Below, piece by piece: positions 43,121-52,233 of a DNA stretch of 64,000 nucleotides. Origin of the DNA: Flavobacteriaceae bacterium UBA3591 (lineage in GTDB: Bacteria; Bacteroidota; Bacteroidia; Flavobacteriales; Flavobacteriaceae); the NCBI GenBank assembly GCA_002375695.1, contig DFMO01000011.1, positions 330,028 through 394,027 of the forward strand, written 5' to 3'. Below the pieces are notes generated by a model. That model made no database searches. It was not told where the DNA came from and worked only from the letters and a program-made list of their open reading frames with translations. Position 1 is the stretch's first letter, and each line of letters opens with the position of its first letter. Made by a program: the position numbers and the translations under genes.

Positions 43121-44281
43121 TTATAAAGTTCCTCTTTGTGCCTGCTCTCGCTCTATAGACTCAAAAAGCGCTTTAAAGTTACCGGCACCAAAGCCTTTTG
43201 CACCCATTCTTTGAATAATTTCGAAGAATAAAGTAGGCCTATCTTCTAATGGTTTTGTAAATATTTGAAGTAGGTAACCGTCTTCATCTGCATCTATCAT
43301 AATAGACAACTTTTTAAGCTCTTCAATATCTTCTTTCATCATGCTCATATGGTCGCCTAATCGTCGTGGGATATCGTCGTAATAAGCTTGTGGCGGTGGA
43401 GGTAAAAATTCAACACCTCTTGCTTTTAACTGGCTTACGGTTGAAATAATATCGTCTGTAGCAACGGCTAAATGTTGAACTCCTGGCCCCTCGTAAAAAT
43501 CTAAATACTCCTCAATTTGCGATCTTTTAATACCTTTTGCCGGTTCATTTATAGGAAATTTAATTCTACCATTTCCATTACTCATTACCTTACTCATCAA
43601 GGCCGAATATTCTGTATGAATTTGCTTATCGTCAAAGGATAAAAAGTTAACAAAGCCCATAACTTCTTCGTACCATTTAACCCAAGTATTCATTTCTCCC
43701 CAACCTACATTACCTACCATGTGGTCAATGTATTTTAAACCTGTTGGGGCTGGGTTATAGTCGCTCTCCCACTTGCGGAAGCCAGGTAAAAACACTCCGT
43801 TGTAATTTTTGCGCTCTACAAACATATGTACCGTTTCTCCATATGTGTAAATTCCGCTTCGTACAACTTCGCCGTGTTCGTCTTTTTCTACAGTTGGCTC
43901 CATATAAGGTTTTGCACCACGTTTTGTGGTTTCCTCAAAAGCACTTCTGGCATCTTCAACCCAAAGCGCAATAACTTTTACGCCATCTCCATGTTTAACG
44001 ATATGATCGTTAATAGGAGATTTACTATTTAAAGGTGTAGTTAAAACAATTTTAATCTTGTCTTGTTTTAAAACATAGCTTACTTCGTCTTTTGACCCTG
44101 TTTCTAAACCTTTATAGGCAAAAGACTGAAAACCAAAGGCGGTTTTATAAAAATGTGCAGATTGCTTTGCATTCCCCACATAAAACTCAACATAGTCTGT
44201 ACCCAATAACGGCAGAAAATCTTCTGCGCCTTCAAAAATTTTTTCCAGTCCGTAATCAACTGACTTTACTTCTTTACTCAT
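43121..44281 (-). CDS. hppD: 4-hydroxyphenylpyruvate dioxygenase
   Basis: This Fe(II) enzyme converts 4-hydroxyphenylpyruvate to homogentisate in tyrosine breakdown. The protein is 386 aa with two vicinal-oxygen-chelate domains. The iron ligands appear as His187 (GLKYIDHMVGN), His270 (GPGVQHLAVAT) and Glu354 (TLFFEIIQR). Other hallmarks are PINEPA, FLPPPPQAYYDDIPRRLG and GFGAGNFKALFESIEREQAQRG at the C-terminus. It starts 69 bp after hmgA on the same strand, so both steps to maleylacetoacetate are made together. No maleylacetoacetate isomerase or fumarylacetoacetase is visible nearby. Confidence 0.96.
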   Translation of the reverse strand: MSKEVKSVDYGLEKIFEGAEDFLPLLGTDYVEFYVGNAKQSAHFYKTAFGFQSFAYKGLETGSKDEVSYVLKQDKIKIVLTTPLNSKSPINDHIVKHGDGVKVIALWVEDARSAFEETTKRGAKPYMEPTVEKDEHGEVVRSGIYTYGETVHMFVERKNYNGVFLPGFRKWESDYNPAPTGLKYIDHMVGNVGWGEMNTWVKWYEEVMGFVNFLSFDDKQIHTEYSALMSKVMSNGNGRIKFPINEPAKGIKRSQIEEYLDFYEGPGVQHLAVATDDIISTVSQLKARGVEFLPPPPQAYYDDIPRRLGDHMSMMKEDIEELKKLSIMIDADEDGYLLQIFTKPLEDRPTLFFEIIQRMGAKGFGAGNFKALFESIEREQAQRGTL

Positions 44282-44350
44282 AATGTAATCTTTAAATATT
44301 CAAGTGTTTAGGAGTTTAAAATCCCCAAAAAATATATGTTATTTTCAATT

Positions 44351-45514
44351 TTAATTTTTGTCTAACCAACTTTGGTAATATGTACCATCAGAAAGTTTTA
44401 AACCATCTTCGGTTACTTGTAAAGGCTTAAATGTGTCTACCATTACTGCTAACTCTTCAGTTTCGGTTTTACCAATGCTGCGTTCTGCTGCTCCGGGGTG
44501 TGGCCCGTGCGGAATACCTGCTGGATGCAGTGTAATTTGACCAGCCTCAATATCATTTCTACTCATAAAATCACCGTCAACATAGTATAACACCTCATCG
44601 CTATCAATATTGCTATGATTGTATGGTGCAGGGATGCTTAATGGATGATAATCATAAATTCGCGGTACAAAACTACACACTACAAAAGCATCTGTTTCAA
44701 AAGTTTGATGTACCGGTGGTGGTTGGTGAATACGTCCCGTGATAGGTTCAAAATCGTGAATTGAAAAAGCATACGGAAAGTTGTATCCATCATAACCCAC
44801 TACATCAAAAGGATGGGTTGCATATACCATATCAAAAATACTATCCTGCTTTTTTACCTTTATTAAAAATTCGCCTTCTTGGTCGTAAGATTCAAGTTCT
44901 TGCGGCTTACGAATATCGCGTTCGCAAAATGGAGAATGTTCCAACAATTGGCCAAACCAGTTTCTATATCGTTTAGGGGTGTAGATTGGGCGTCGCGATT
45001 CTACAATAAACAATCGATTATCGTCGGTATCAAAATCTATTTTATAAATAATGCCTCGAGGAACTAATAAATAATCACCGTATTTAAAATCGAGATTACC
45101 TAAAAACGTGCGTAGTTTACCACTTCCCTTGTGTATAAAAATTAATTCGTCTGCATCTGTATTTTTATAAAAATAGTCTCGTTGCGATTCTTGCGGAGCT
45201 GCGAGTATAATACTGCAATCGCTATTTGTAAGTACAGTTTTACGGCTCTCTAAATAATCTTTTTCTGGTTTAACGTTAAACCCTTTGAGCCTAAGCGATT
45301 CAATATTATTAGATCGTGCAATTTTAGGCGCTACGCTGTACTGATTTTTAATTTCTTTAACCTGCGTTGGGCGATGTTCGTGGTAAATATTACTGTACAT
45401 CCCATCAAAACCAACGGTACCAAAAAGTTGTTCGGAATAAAGACTGCCGTCTGGTTTTCTAAATTGTGTATGGCGTTTGGGCGGAATTTTGCCCAGCTTA
45501 TGATAAAAAGGCAT
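44351..45514 (-). CDS. hmgA: Homogentisate 1,2-dioxygenase
   Basis: This is an Fe(II) ring-cleaving enzyme that turns homogentisate into maleylacetoacetate. The protein is 387 aa, a cupin-fold member shorter than the proteobacterial type but normal for Bacteroidota. Marks are YSEQLFGTVGFDGMYSNIYHEHRPTQV, ADELIFIHKGSGKLRTFLGNLDFKYGDYLLVPRGI, IHQPPPVHQTFE, DEVLYYVDGDFMSR and the iron-site segment ITLHPAGIPHGPHPGAAERS. It is upstream of hppD in a two-gene leftward operon. Confidence 0.95.
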   Translation of the reverse strand: MPFYHKLGKIPPKRHTQFRKPDGSLYSEQLFGTVGFDGMYSNIYHEHRPTQVKEIKNQYSVAPKIARSNNIESLRLKGFNVKPEKDYLESRKTVLTNSDCSIILAAPQESQRDYFYKNTDADELIFIHKGSGKLRTFLGNLDFKYGDYLLVPRGIIYKIDFDTDDNRLFIVESRRPIYTPKRYRNWFGQLLEHSPFCERDIRKPQELESYDQEGEFLIKVKKQDSIFDMVYATHPFDVVGYDGYNFPYAFSIHDFEPITGRIHQPPPVHQTFETDAFVVCSFVPRIYDYHPLSIPAPYNHSNIDSDEVLYYVDGDFMSRNDIEAGQITLHPAGIPHGPHPGAAERSIGKTETEELAVMVDTFKPLQVTEDGLKLSDGTYYQSWLDKN

Positions 45515-45673
45515 CTTTTTTGAATTAATAAGTTAGTGTATTTTCAAGTTTAAAAGTAGCAACAACAGTTTTTTGTGGAATAAATAATTGCCACCAAACT
45601 ACTTATAAAATAAATCGAAAACAGTTCTCCACAAATATCGTAAAAATAATAGAGCTAATCGATTTACTTTTTA

Positions 45674-47905
45674 CTAAAACCTATAGCCCAATGCCACGTA
45701 CCATTCGCTTTCATTTAATTCGGGTGAATACGAATATTTAATCTCCATAGGTCCAAAAACGGTTTCTAATCCGTAACCTGCGAAAATACCCGTATGGTCT
45801 ATCCCGTCAATCCACTGTGCATTGTCAAAAAGATTATCGCCAACATTGGCAATATTGGCACCAATATTTAAATGATTCTTTTTAAAAATTTCATAATCGA
45901 AAGTAATTGTAGACTTTAAATAGGTGTTGCCTCGTAAGGCAATTGCATCGTAACCTAAAAGCGGAATAATGTTATTCATCTCTTTAAAGCCGTACCCACC
46001 AAGTGCAAAATCTAAAGTAGTGGTTTCAGAACCGCTTAACTTAAAACCTCCTTCGGTAGTAATATGTGCCGAAACTGTTTTAAATAATTTATGGGCATAC
46101 CCCAACTTTGCTTTGGCAATAGAAAAGGGTTTAAAATTAACGTTGCGGCCGTGAGTAAACAAATACCAATGTAAGTCGCCCGAAAAATAAGCGCCAGATT
46201 TTGGAAAAAAACTATTGTCGTAGGTGTCGTATTTTAAAAAGCCATAACTACTGTAATAATTAGTACTCTCAAATACAGTTCGCGGCATGTTGTTATTATC
46301 TGTACCTATGGTTTCTGAGAGGTATCGCAAGTATTTGTGTTCGGCACCTATCCCAAAAACAAAAGAGCGTTTAAAAAGCGTTTGAAAATAGAGTTGGTTT
46401 GTAAAATCGCTATACTTTATTGAAAGCTTGTTGATAGGAAGCGATATTTCATTATCTAAATCGGGATCTATAAAATTTAAGGGCACATCGGTTTCAAAAA
46501 AATGATATTTAGAATTAAATCCAACGCTCCAATAAAAACCCTTGTCTATATAATACTCAAAATTATAACGCAGATTATCACCAATTATCAGGTCTAAAGA
46601 AGCAATGTCGTTATTAGTTAAAAGTCGCTTGCGCGTTATATTTACTAAGCCTGCAGTACTAAATAAATGGTCGTAGTGAGCGGCAAAACGAAGCATTAAT
46701 GACGAACTGCTCTCTCGCAATTGCAATAACAAAGTGTTGTGGTTTTCTTCATCTTGAAAAAAGCGGTAGTTAATATCTTGAAAATTCCCCGTTGCCGATA
46801 AATTATTTATCCCTTCACTAAAATCTTTAAAGCTTACTTTATCGGGAATACGAAGTTTTAATTTCCCCAACACATAACTGCGGGTGTATTTTTCATTCCC
46901 CTCAATTCGTACTTCTTTTATAAAAATTGAATCGCGATCTTGAAATTTAACTTCCTTCTTCTTTTTAACCTTTTGCGCTCTTGCTACACTGTCTAATTTT
47001 GTTTTAAATTCCTGTGCAGCAATAACTCCCGACTTAACAATTTCTTTTCCTTCATTAAAAGACACCACCGAAAAATTATTGATATTGGGGTGTATATAAA
47101 TATCTGTCTCCCCTCTTTTGGGAATCATATCTTCAATAGTGCGATAGTTATTTATTTGCACCAAAACATCAAAAGCCGATTTTAACTTATCGCGCGATTT
47201 TAAGCTATCTTGTACGTCTATCCCAATTATAACGTCCATCCCTTTTGCACGCACTTCGTTTACGGGGTAGTTGTTTACCACACCTCCATCTATTAAAACT
47301 TTATCGTTAATAACCACAGGACTAAAAAGTGAAGGCAAGGCACCACTGGCTAATACTGCACGCGGCAAATAACCTCTATTTAAAATTACTTCTTCACCTT
47401 TTTCAACATCGGTAGCGATACAAAAAAACGGAATGGGCAGTTTGCTAAAATCTGAAATATCACTCACGTGACTGGTTAATTTTGAAATAAGATTATAAAC
47501 GTTTTGCCCCTTTGAAAGCCCAGAGGGAAAACTTATTTTAAAATTGTCAAAAGGCAGGACGAATGCATATTTTTCAGATTCGTTTTTTTCGTAAAAAGTT
47601 TTTGCGCTACGCGGAATTTCATCCTGAATTAAACTACTAAAATTAGTTTCCTGAAAAATGCTATCTAGCTGTGTTGCCGAATAACCCGAAGCGTATAACG
47701 CGCCAATAATAGCACCCATACTCGTACCCCCAATGTAGTCTATGCGCACTCCAGCCTCTTCAATTACCTTTAAAGCCCCAATATGTGCCAATCCCTTTGC
47801 GCCACCACCACTTAAAACCAGCCCCACTTTTAAATCTTCTTCCTCCTTTTGCGAAAAAGACAAAGCGGTAATAAATAAAAATGCTATTATTAAAAATTGC
47901 TTCAT
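45674..47905 (-). CDS. Patatin-like phospholipase with BamA/TamA-type surface antigen domain
   Basis: This is a 743-aa outer-membrane protein with signal peptide KQFLIIAFLFITALSFS. The N-terminal patatin domain (about residues 25-310) has the oxyanion motif SGGGAKGLAHIGAL, the nucleophile elbow GGTSMGAIIG and the catalytic DGGVVNNYP dyad. A POTRA-like segment (about 330-410: FIKEVRIEGNEKYTRSYVLGKLKLRIPDKVSF) and a 16-strand barrel ending EWYVALGYRF follow. This is the PlpD-like type V autotransporter layout, in which a lipase is tethered to its own barrel. The catalytic Ser-Asp pair looks intact. The gene is monocistronic. Confidence 0.92.
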   Translation of the reverse strand: MKQFLIIAFLFITALSFSQKEEEDLKVGLVLSGGGAKGLAHIGALKVIEEAGVRIDYIGGTSMGAIIGALYASGYSATQLDSIFQETNFSSLIQDEIPRSAKTFYEKNESEKYAFVLPFDNFKISFPSGLSKGQNVYNLISKLTSHVSDISDFSKLPIPFFCIATDVEKGEEVILNRGYLPRAVLASGALPSLFSPVVINDKVLIDGGVVNNYPVNEVRAKGMDVIIGIDVQDSLKSRDKLKSAFDVLVQINNYRTIEDMIPKRGETDIYIHPNINNFSVVSFNEGKEIVKSGVIAAQEFKTKLDSVARAQKVKKKKEVKFQDRDSIFIKEVRIEGNEKYTRSYVLGKLKLRIPDKVSFKDFSEGINNLSATGNFQDINYRFFQDEENHNTLLLQLRESSSSLMLRFAAHYDHLFSTAGLVNITRKRLLTNNDIASLDLIIGDNLRYNFEYYIDKGFYWSVGFNSKYHFFETDVPLNFIDPDLDNEISLPINKLSIKYSDFTNQLYFQTLFKRSFVFGIGAEHKYLRYLSETIGTDNNNMPRTVFESTNYYSSYGFLKYDTYDNSFFPKSGAYFSGDLHWYLFTHGRNVNFKPFSIAKAKLGYAHKLFKTVSAHITTEGGFKLSGSETTTLDFALGGYGFKEMNNIIPLLGYDAIALRGNTYLKSTITFDYEIFKKNHLNIGANIANVGDNLFDNAQWIDGIDHTGIFAGYGLETVFGPMEIKYSYSPELNESEWYVALGYRF

Positions 47906-47964
47906 AGCTGAATTGTTCGTTTTTCTTTATTTATAGTAAATAGCAATTAAATACTTTTTTTACC

Positions 47965-48014
47965 TCAAGCACAGTCGAGAATTTTCCCCTGTCAGTTCGA
48001 GCGCAGTCGAGAAC
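47965..48014. repeat. Intergenic CAGTCGAGAA repeat, two copies
   Basis: TCAAGCACAGTCGAGAAT (47965-47982) and GTCAGTTCGAGCGCAGTCGA followed by GAAC (47991-48014) share AG-GCACAGTCGAGAA-type sequence. The second copy matches the imperfect inverted repeat AGTTCGAGCG...CGAGAACT that is widespread between genes in Flavobacteria. It lies between the patatin gene and uvrC. Confidence 0.6.
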
Positions 48015-48039
48015 TCCCTCTTGCCTGCCCCACCATCAT

Positions 48040-49833
48040 CTACTCATTATTAAAATATGCAGCTAATTTCTTAGCCCGGCTTGCACCAACCACTTTTGAA
48101 AGCTCTTCAAAACTTGCAGCTTTGATACGTTTTTTGCTTTTAAAATGCTTCAACAATTCAACCACCGTTTTTTCACCAATGCCCGGAATGGTTTCCAATT
48201 CGGTGTTCAGCGCCTGTTTGCTGCGCTTGCTTCGATGAAAGGTAATGCCAAAACGGTGCGCCTCGTTCCGAAGTTGTTGTATTATTTTTAAAGTTTCGCT
48301 CTTCTTGTCCAAATACAACGGGATGGGGTCATCGGGGTAAAACAATTCTTCCAATCGCTTTGCAATTCCTATAATCGCAATTTTTCCGCGTAAGCCCAAC
48401 TTGTCCAAACTTTTTAACGATGATGAAAGCTGCCCCTTTCCACCATCTATGATGATAAGTTGCGGTAAGGGTTGCTCTTCATCCAACAATCTTTTATACC
48501 GGCGGTAAACCACTTCTTCCATCGAAGCAAAGTCATCGGGTCCTTCAACGGTTTTTATATTGAATTTGCGATAATCTTTTTTACTTGGTTTTCCGTTTTT
48601 AAAAACCACACAAGCCGCCACGGGATTTGTTCCTTGAATATTACTGTTGTCAAAACACTCAATATGTCGTGGCTCCTCGCTTAGTCGTAAATCTTTTTTC
48701 ATTTGCGCCATAATGCGCTTTTCATGCCTATCGGGGTCTACAATTTTCGCTTGCTTAAACCGTTCCATTCGGTAATATTTGGCATTTCTTTCCGAAAGAT
48801 CTAAAATAGCTTTTTTGTCGCCCAGCTTAGGTACATGCACTTTTATCCCTTCGCCCAATTCTACCTTAAAAGGTACGTATATTTCCTTTGATTGTGAATT
48901 AAACCGTTGCCTGATTTCAACAATAGCGAGCTGCAATAATTCTTCATCGGTTTCGTCCAATTTCTTTTTAATTTCCAGCGTGTGCGAACGAATAATTGCG
49001 CCATGAGAAAGCTGCAGAAAATTCACATACCCATAACCTTCGTCAGAAATTACAGAGAAAACATCTACATTATTAATCTTAGGGTTAACAACGGTGCTTT
49101 TGCTTTGATAATTTTCTAAAATATCAATCTTTTCCTTTACACGCTGCGCCTCCTCAAATTTTAAATCGGCTGCCAAAGCCTTCATCTGCTTTTTAAATCT
49201 GTGCAGCGAATCTTTAAAATTCCCTTTTACAATATTGCGGATAGCCTCAATATTTTCGTGATATTCCTTTTCTGAAAATAATCCTTCGCAAGGGCCCAAA
49301 CAGTTGCCCAAGTGATATTCCAAACAAACTTTATATTTGTCCGCCCTAATTTTTTCTTCAGAAAGGTCGTAATTGCAAGTGCGCAACGGGTACAGCCCTT
49401 TAATCAAATCCAGGAGCGTGTGTACGGTTTTCATACTTGTGTATGGCCCAAAATATTCACTGCCGTCCTTTATCATGCGCCGCGTTGGGAACACTCGCGG
49501 AAAGCGTTCATTTTTTATACAAATCCACGGGTAGCTTTTATCATCTTTTAGCAGTACATTGTAACGTGGCTGATAGTTTTTTATCAGGTTGTTTTCCAAT
49601 AAAAGCGCATCGGTTTCGGTTTTAACTACGATGTGCTTGATGGTCGCAATTTTCTTCACCAACAGTCGCGTACGGTTGTTATCAAAATTTTTAGTGAAAT
49701 AGGACGAAACCCTTTTTTTCAGGTTTTTTGCCTTGCCCACATACAGCAGTTTCCCGTCCTTATCGTAATATTGATAAACACCGGGCGAATGGGGAAGGGT
49801 TGCAATTTGAAGCGTTACCGAAGCATGGGCCAT
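48040..49833 (-). CDS. uvrC: Excinuclease ABC subunit C
   Basis: UvrC makes both incisions around a DNA lesion during nucleotide excision repair. The protein is 597 aa. The N-terminal GIY-YIG domain (about residues 12-95) reads PGVYQYYDKDGKLLYVGKAKNLKKRVSSYF. A Cys cluster (CNYDLS...CLEYHLGNCLGPCEG), a UVR motif (ALAADLKFEEAQRVKEKIDILE), and an RNase H-like endonuclease domain (HIECFDNSNIQGTNPVAACVVF, LIIIDGGKGQLSSSLKSL, RNEAHRFGITFHRSKR) follow. It ends in a helix-hairpin-helix (IPGIGEKTVVELLKHF). All domains are complete. It is divergent from the rimK cluster. Confidence 0.97.
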   Translation of the reverse strand: MAHASVTLQIATLPHSPGVYQYYDKDGKLLYVGKAKNLKKRVSSYFTKNFDNNRTRLLVKKIATIKHIVVKTETDALLLENNLIKNYQPRYNVLLKDDKSYPWICIKNERFPRVFPTRRMIKDGSEYFGPYTSMKTVHTLLDLIKGLYPLRTCNYDLSEEKIRADKYKVCLEYHLGNCLGPCEGLFSEKEYHENIEAIRNIVKGNFKDSLHRFKKQMKALAADLKFEEAQRVKEKIDILENYQSKSTVVNPKINNVDVFSVISDEGYGYVNFLQLSHGAIIRSHTLEIKKKLDETDEELLQLAIVEIRQRFNSQSKEIYVPFKVELGEGIKVHVPKLGDKKAILDLSERNAKYYRMERFKQAKIVDPDRHEKRIMAQMKKDLRLSEEPRHIECFDNSNIQGTNPVAACVVFKNGKPSKKDYRKFNIKTVEGPDDFASMEEVVYRRYKRLLDEEQPLPQLIIIDGGKGQLSSSLKSLDKLGLRGKIAIIGIAKRLEELFYPDDPIPLYLDKKSETLKIIQQLRNEAHRFGITFHRSKRSKQALNTELETIPGIGEKTVVELLKHFKSKKRIKAASFEELSKVVGASRAKKLAAYFNNE

Positions 49834-49968
49834 AGGTTCAAAGATAGTGGATTGTAATTTTTATAGGAAGTATTTTAAATGCCGAATATGTTAATAATGG
49901 ATTAAAATTTTTGGGGCATTTAAAACCCCTTCGGCTTTTTAATTAAATTGCACACATAATTACCAGTT

Positions 49969-50841
49969 ATGAACATTGCCATTTTATCGCGTGGGGAAGC
50001 GCTTTATTCCACCCAAAGTCTTTTAAAAGCTGGCGAAGCGCGCAACCACACCATGGAGGTTTTGGACCCTTCCTACTGTAATCTGGCCGTGGAAAATGGA
50101 AAAGCGGTGCTTTATTTTCAAAATGAAATGGTAAATGACCTGCACGCGGTAATCCCTAGAATTGGTGCTTCAAATACTTATTTTGGCACAAATGTGGTCC
50201 GCCATTTTGAGGCCATGGGCGTTTTTAGCGTGGCTTCTTCAATAGGGATTATAAACAGTCGCGACAAATGGACCTGCTTTCAACTGTTGGCAAAACATCA
50301 AATACCCGTGCCACGCACAATGTATGCTTCGTTTTTTGAATTTGAGGAACAACTAAAAACCTTTAACGGCAAACCTATAATTATCAAACTATTGGAAGGC
50401 ACGCATGGCGAAGGGGTTATTTTAAGTGAAAGTCCGCAGAATGCTTTGGCCACGATTGAAACTTTGAATGCCGCTGGCGTAAAGTTTCTGCTTCAGGAAT
50501 ATATTGAAGAGGCAAACGGCGCCGACCTACGTGCGATAGTAGTAAACGGGGTAGTGGTAGCGACTATGAAACGTCAATCTAAAACAGACGATTTCCGCAG
50601 TAATTTGCATCGTGGAGGTACTTCTAAAATAATTTCGCTTTCTTCGGCAGAAGAACAAGTTGCAATTAAAGCAGCAAAAGCAATGAATTTAGGATTTTGT
50701 GGCGTTGATATTTTGCAGTCAAAAAACGGGCCGTTAGTTTTAGAAATAAACAGTACCCCAGGTTTGGAAGGCATTGAAAATACTTCGGGGGTAAACATTT
50801 CAAAAAGCGTTATTGGGTATATTGAACGCAACAAAAAATAG
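49969..50841 (+). CDS. RimK family alpha-L-glutamate ligase (ATP-grasp), copy 1
   Basis: This is a 290-aa ATP-grasp ligase of the RimK type, which adds glutamate residues to a protein C-terminus (ribosomal protein S6 in E. coli) or makes poly-glutamate. It has VIPRIGASNTYFGTNVVRHFE, NSRDKWTCFQLLAKHQIPVPRT, the ATP-binding IIIKLLEGTHGEGVIL, MKRQSKTDDFRSNLHRGG and the metal-binding VLEINSTPGLEGIE. The protein is the same length as copy 2 (51359-52231) and about half its residues match. It opens a gene set with a retropepsin-like protease, the second ligase and an AstE-type hydrolase. A 95-bp gap separates it from the protease. Confidence 0.92.
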   Translation: MNIAILSRGEALYSTQSLLKAGEARNHTMEVLDPSYCNLAVENGKAVLYFQNEMVNDLHAVIPRIGASNTYFGTNVVRHFEAMGVFSVASSIGIINSRDKWTCFQLLAKHQIPVPRTMYASFFEFEEQLKTFNGKPIIIKLLEGTHGEGVILSESPQNALATIETLNAAGVKFLLQEYIEEANGADLRAIVVNGVVVATMKRQSKTDDFRSNLHRGGTSKIISLSSAEEQVAIKAAKAMNLGFCGVDILQSKNGPLVLEINSTPGLEGIENTSGVNISKSVIGYIERNKK

Positions 50842-50936
50842 TAAAAATTAGCTGTGTTGTATAGTACGGTTTCTATTTTAATTCAATTTTTATTTCAACT
50901 TCGTTTGTATACCTTGCAATTAGAAAACTAAATACT

Positions 50937-51362
50937 TTGAAAAGAGAGATTGGCAGAATAGACAAAGCAGATTTTCCGCAACTCAATATGTATAATATTG
51001 AGGTGAAAATTGATACTGGAGCGTACACTTCTTCAATTCACTGTAAAAGTGTAAAAGTGGAGGATAACTACTTAAAATGTGTGTTCTTAGATAAAGACCA
51101 CCCTAATTACCAAGAAAGAGAGTTTATTTTTGACGAATACGATGTAAAAGTAGTTAAGAGTAGCAATGGCTTAGCGCAAGCACGCTATAGAATTAAAACC
51201 AATATTGTACTTTTTGGCAAAACCCACCCAATTTATCTAACATTAAGCGATCGTGAAGAAATGCGGTTTCCTGTACTTTTAGGACGAAATTTTCTAAGTA
51301 GAAAATACGTGGTTGATATCAACAAAACCAACCTTTCATACAAATTAAAAAACAAAGAATGA
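50937..51362 (+). CDS. Retropepsin-like aspartic protease (RimB/DUF785-type, 'ATP-dependent zinc protease' family)
   Basis: This is a 141-aa protein whose core is KIDTGAYTSSIHC, with the DTG aspartate at residue 26, followed by FPVLLGRNFLSRKYVVDINK. This matches the small retropepsin-like family often annotated as ATP-dependent zinc protease; RimB in the RimABK system belongs to it and is thought to act on glutamate tails. Translation must start at TTG 50937, because the conserved KREIGRIDKADFPQL lies before the first ATG. Its stop codon overlaps the ATG of the second rimK by 4 bp (ATGA), so ligase and protease are translationally coupled. Confidence 0.87.
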   Translation: MKREIGRIDKADFPQLNMYNIEVKIDTGAYTSSIHCKSVKVEDNYLKCVFLDKDHPNYQEREFIFDEYDVKVVKSSNGLAQARYRIKTNIVLFGKTHPIYLTLSDREEMRFPVLLGRNFLSRKYVVDINKTNLSYKLKNKE

Positions 51363-52231
51363 ATATTAAAATATTATCGGCAAATGCAAATTTATATTCT
51401 ACAAAAAGGCTTGTAGAAGCAGCAAAAGCTAGAAAACATGAGGTTGAGGTAATCAATCACACCAAGTGCGATATTGTAATTGAAAAGAAAAATCCAGTAA
51501 TAATTTACAAAGGACAAAAGCTAAATCACACCGATGCTATTATACCGCGTATTGGCGCTTCTGTTACGTTTTACGGCACGGCAGTGGTACGTCAATTTGA
51601 AATGATGCGCGTATTTACAACCACCGAGTCGCAAGCTTTGGTGCGCTCACGCGACAAATTGCGAAGCATGCAAATATTATCGCGTGCAGGTTTGGGTTTG
51701 CCAAAAACTGTCTTTACAAATTATTCAAAAAACGTAAAAGAAATTGTAGACCAAGCTGGGGGCGCTCCCGTTATTATAAAATTATTGGAAGGAACACAGG
51801 GTATTGGCGTAATTTTAGTTGAAACCCGAAAAGCTGCCGAATCTGTAATTGAAGCTTTTAATAATTTACAAGCCCGTGTTATCGTACAAGAATTTATAAA
51901 AGAAGCCGGTGGGGCAGATATTCGGGCTTTTATTGTAGATGGGCAGGTTGTTGGCGCAATGAAGCGGCAAGGAAAAGAAGGTGAATTTCGCAGTAATTTG
52001 CACCGCGGCGGAACAGCTTCGGTTATAAAACTTACAGATGAAGAAGAAACTGCCGCACTAAAAGCAGCACGCGCAATGGGCTTGGGAATTGCGGGAGTAG
52101 ATATGCTACAATCAGACCGCGGACCCTTAATTTTGGAGGTAAATTCTTCTCCCGGGTTGGAAGGTATTGAACAAGCAACGGGCAAAGATATTGCAAACCA
52201 TATTATTAAATATATTGAACGAAACGTTTAA
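51359..52231 (+). CDS. RimK family alpha-L-glutamate ligase (ATP-grasp), copy 2
   Basis: This is the second 290-aa ATP-grasp ligase. It has IIPRIGASVTFYGTAVVRQFE, VRSRDKLRSMQILSRAGLGLPKT, IIKLLEGTQGIGVILVE, the MKRQGKEGEFRSNLHRGG motif and ILEVNSSPGLEGIE, matching RimK throughout. It is coupled to the protease by a 4-bp overlap and is followed 2 bp later by the AstE/AspA-type gene. With copy 1 only about half identical, the two may have different acceptor proteins or amino acids; this is inference. This copy is the more tightly linked to the eraser-type genes. Confidence 0.93.
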   Translation: MNIKILSANANLYSTKRLVEAAKARKHEVEVINHTKCDIVIEKKNPVIIYKGQKLNHTDAIIPRIGASVTFYGTAVVRQFEMMRVFTTTESQALVRSRDKLRSMQILSRAGLGLPKTVFTNYSKNVKEIVDQAGGAPVIIKLLEGTQGIGVILVETRKAAESVIEAFNNLQARVIVQEFIKEAGGADIRAFIVDGQVVGAMKRQGKEGEFRSNLHRGGTASVIKLTDEEETAALKAARAMGLGIAGVDMLQSDRGPLILEVNSSPGLEGIEQATGKDIANHIIKYIERNV

Positions 52232-52233
52232 AA

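Noticed and set aside
48040..50841. Region of foreign base composition (uvrC and first rimK)
   Set aside because: Some lines look richer in G+C than the neighbours, but spot counts overlapped with the second rimK, and both genes are core functions; a sliding-window G+C calculation would be needed.
51721..52185. 154-codon minus-strand frame inside the second rimK
   Set aside because: Antisense shadow; the plus strand has all ATP-grasp motifs.
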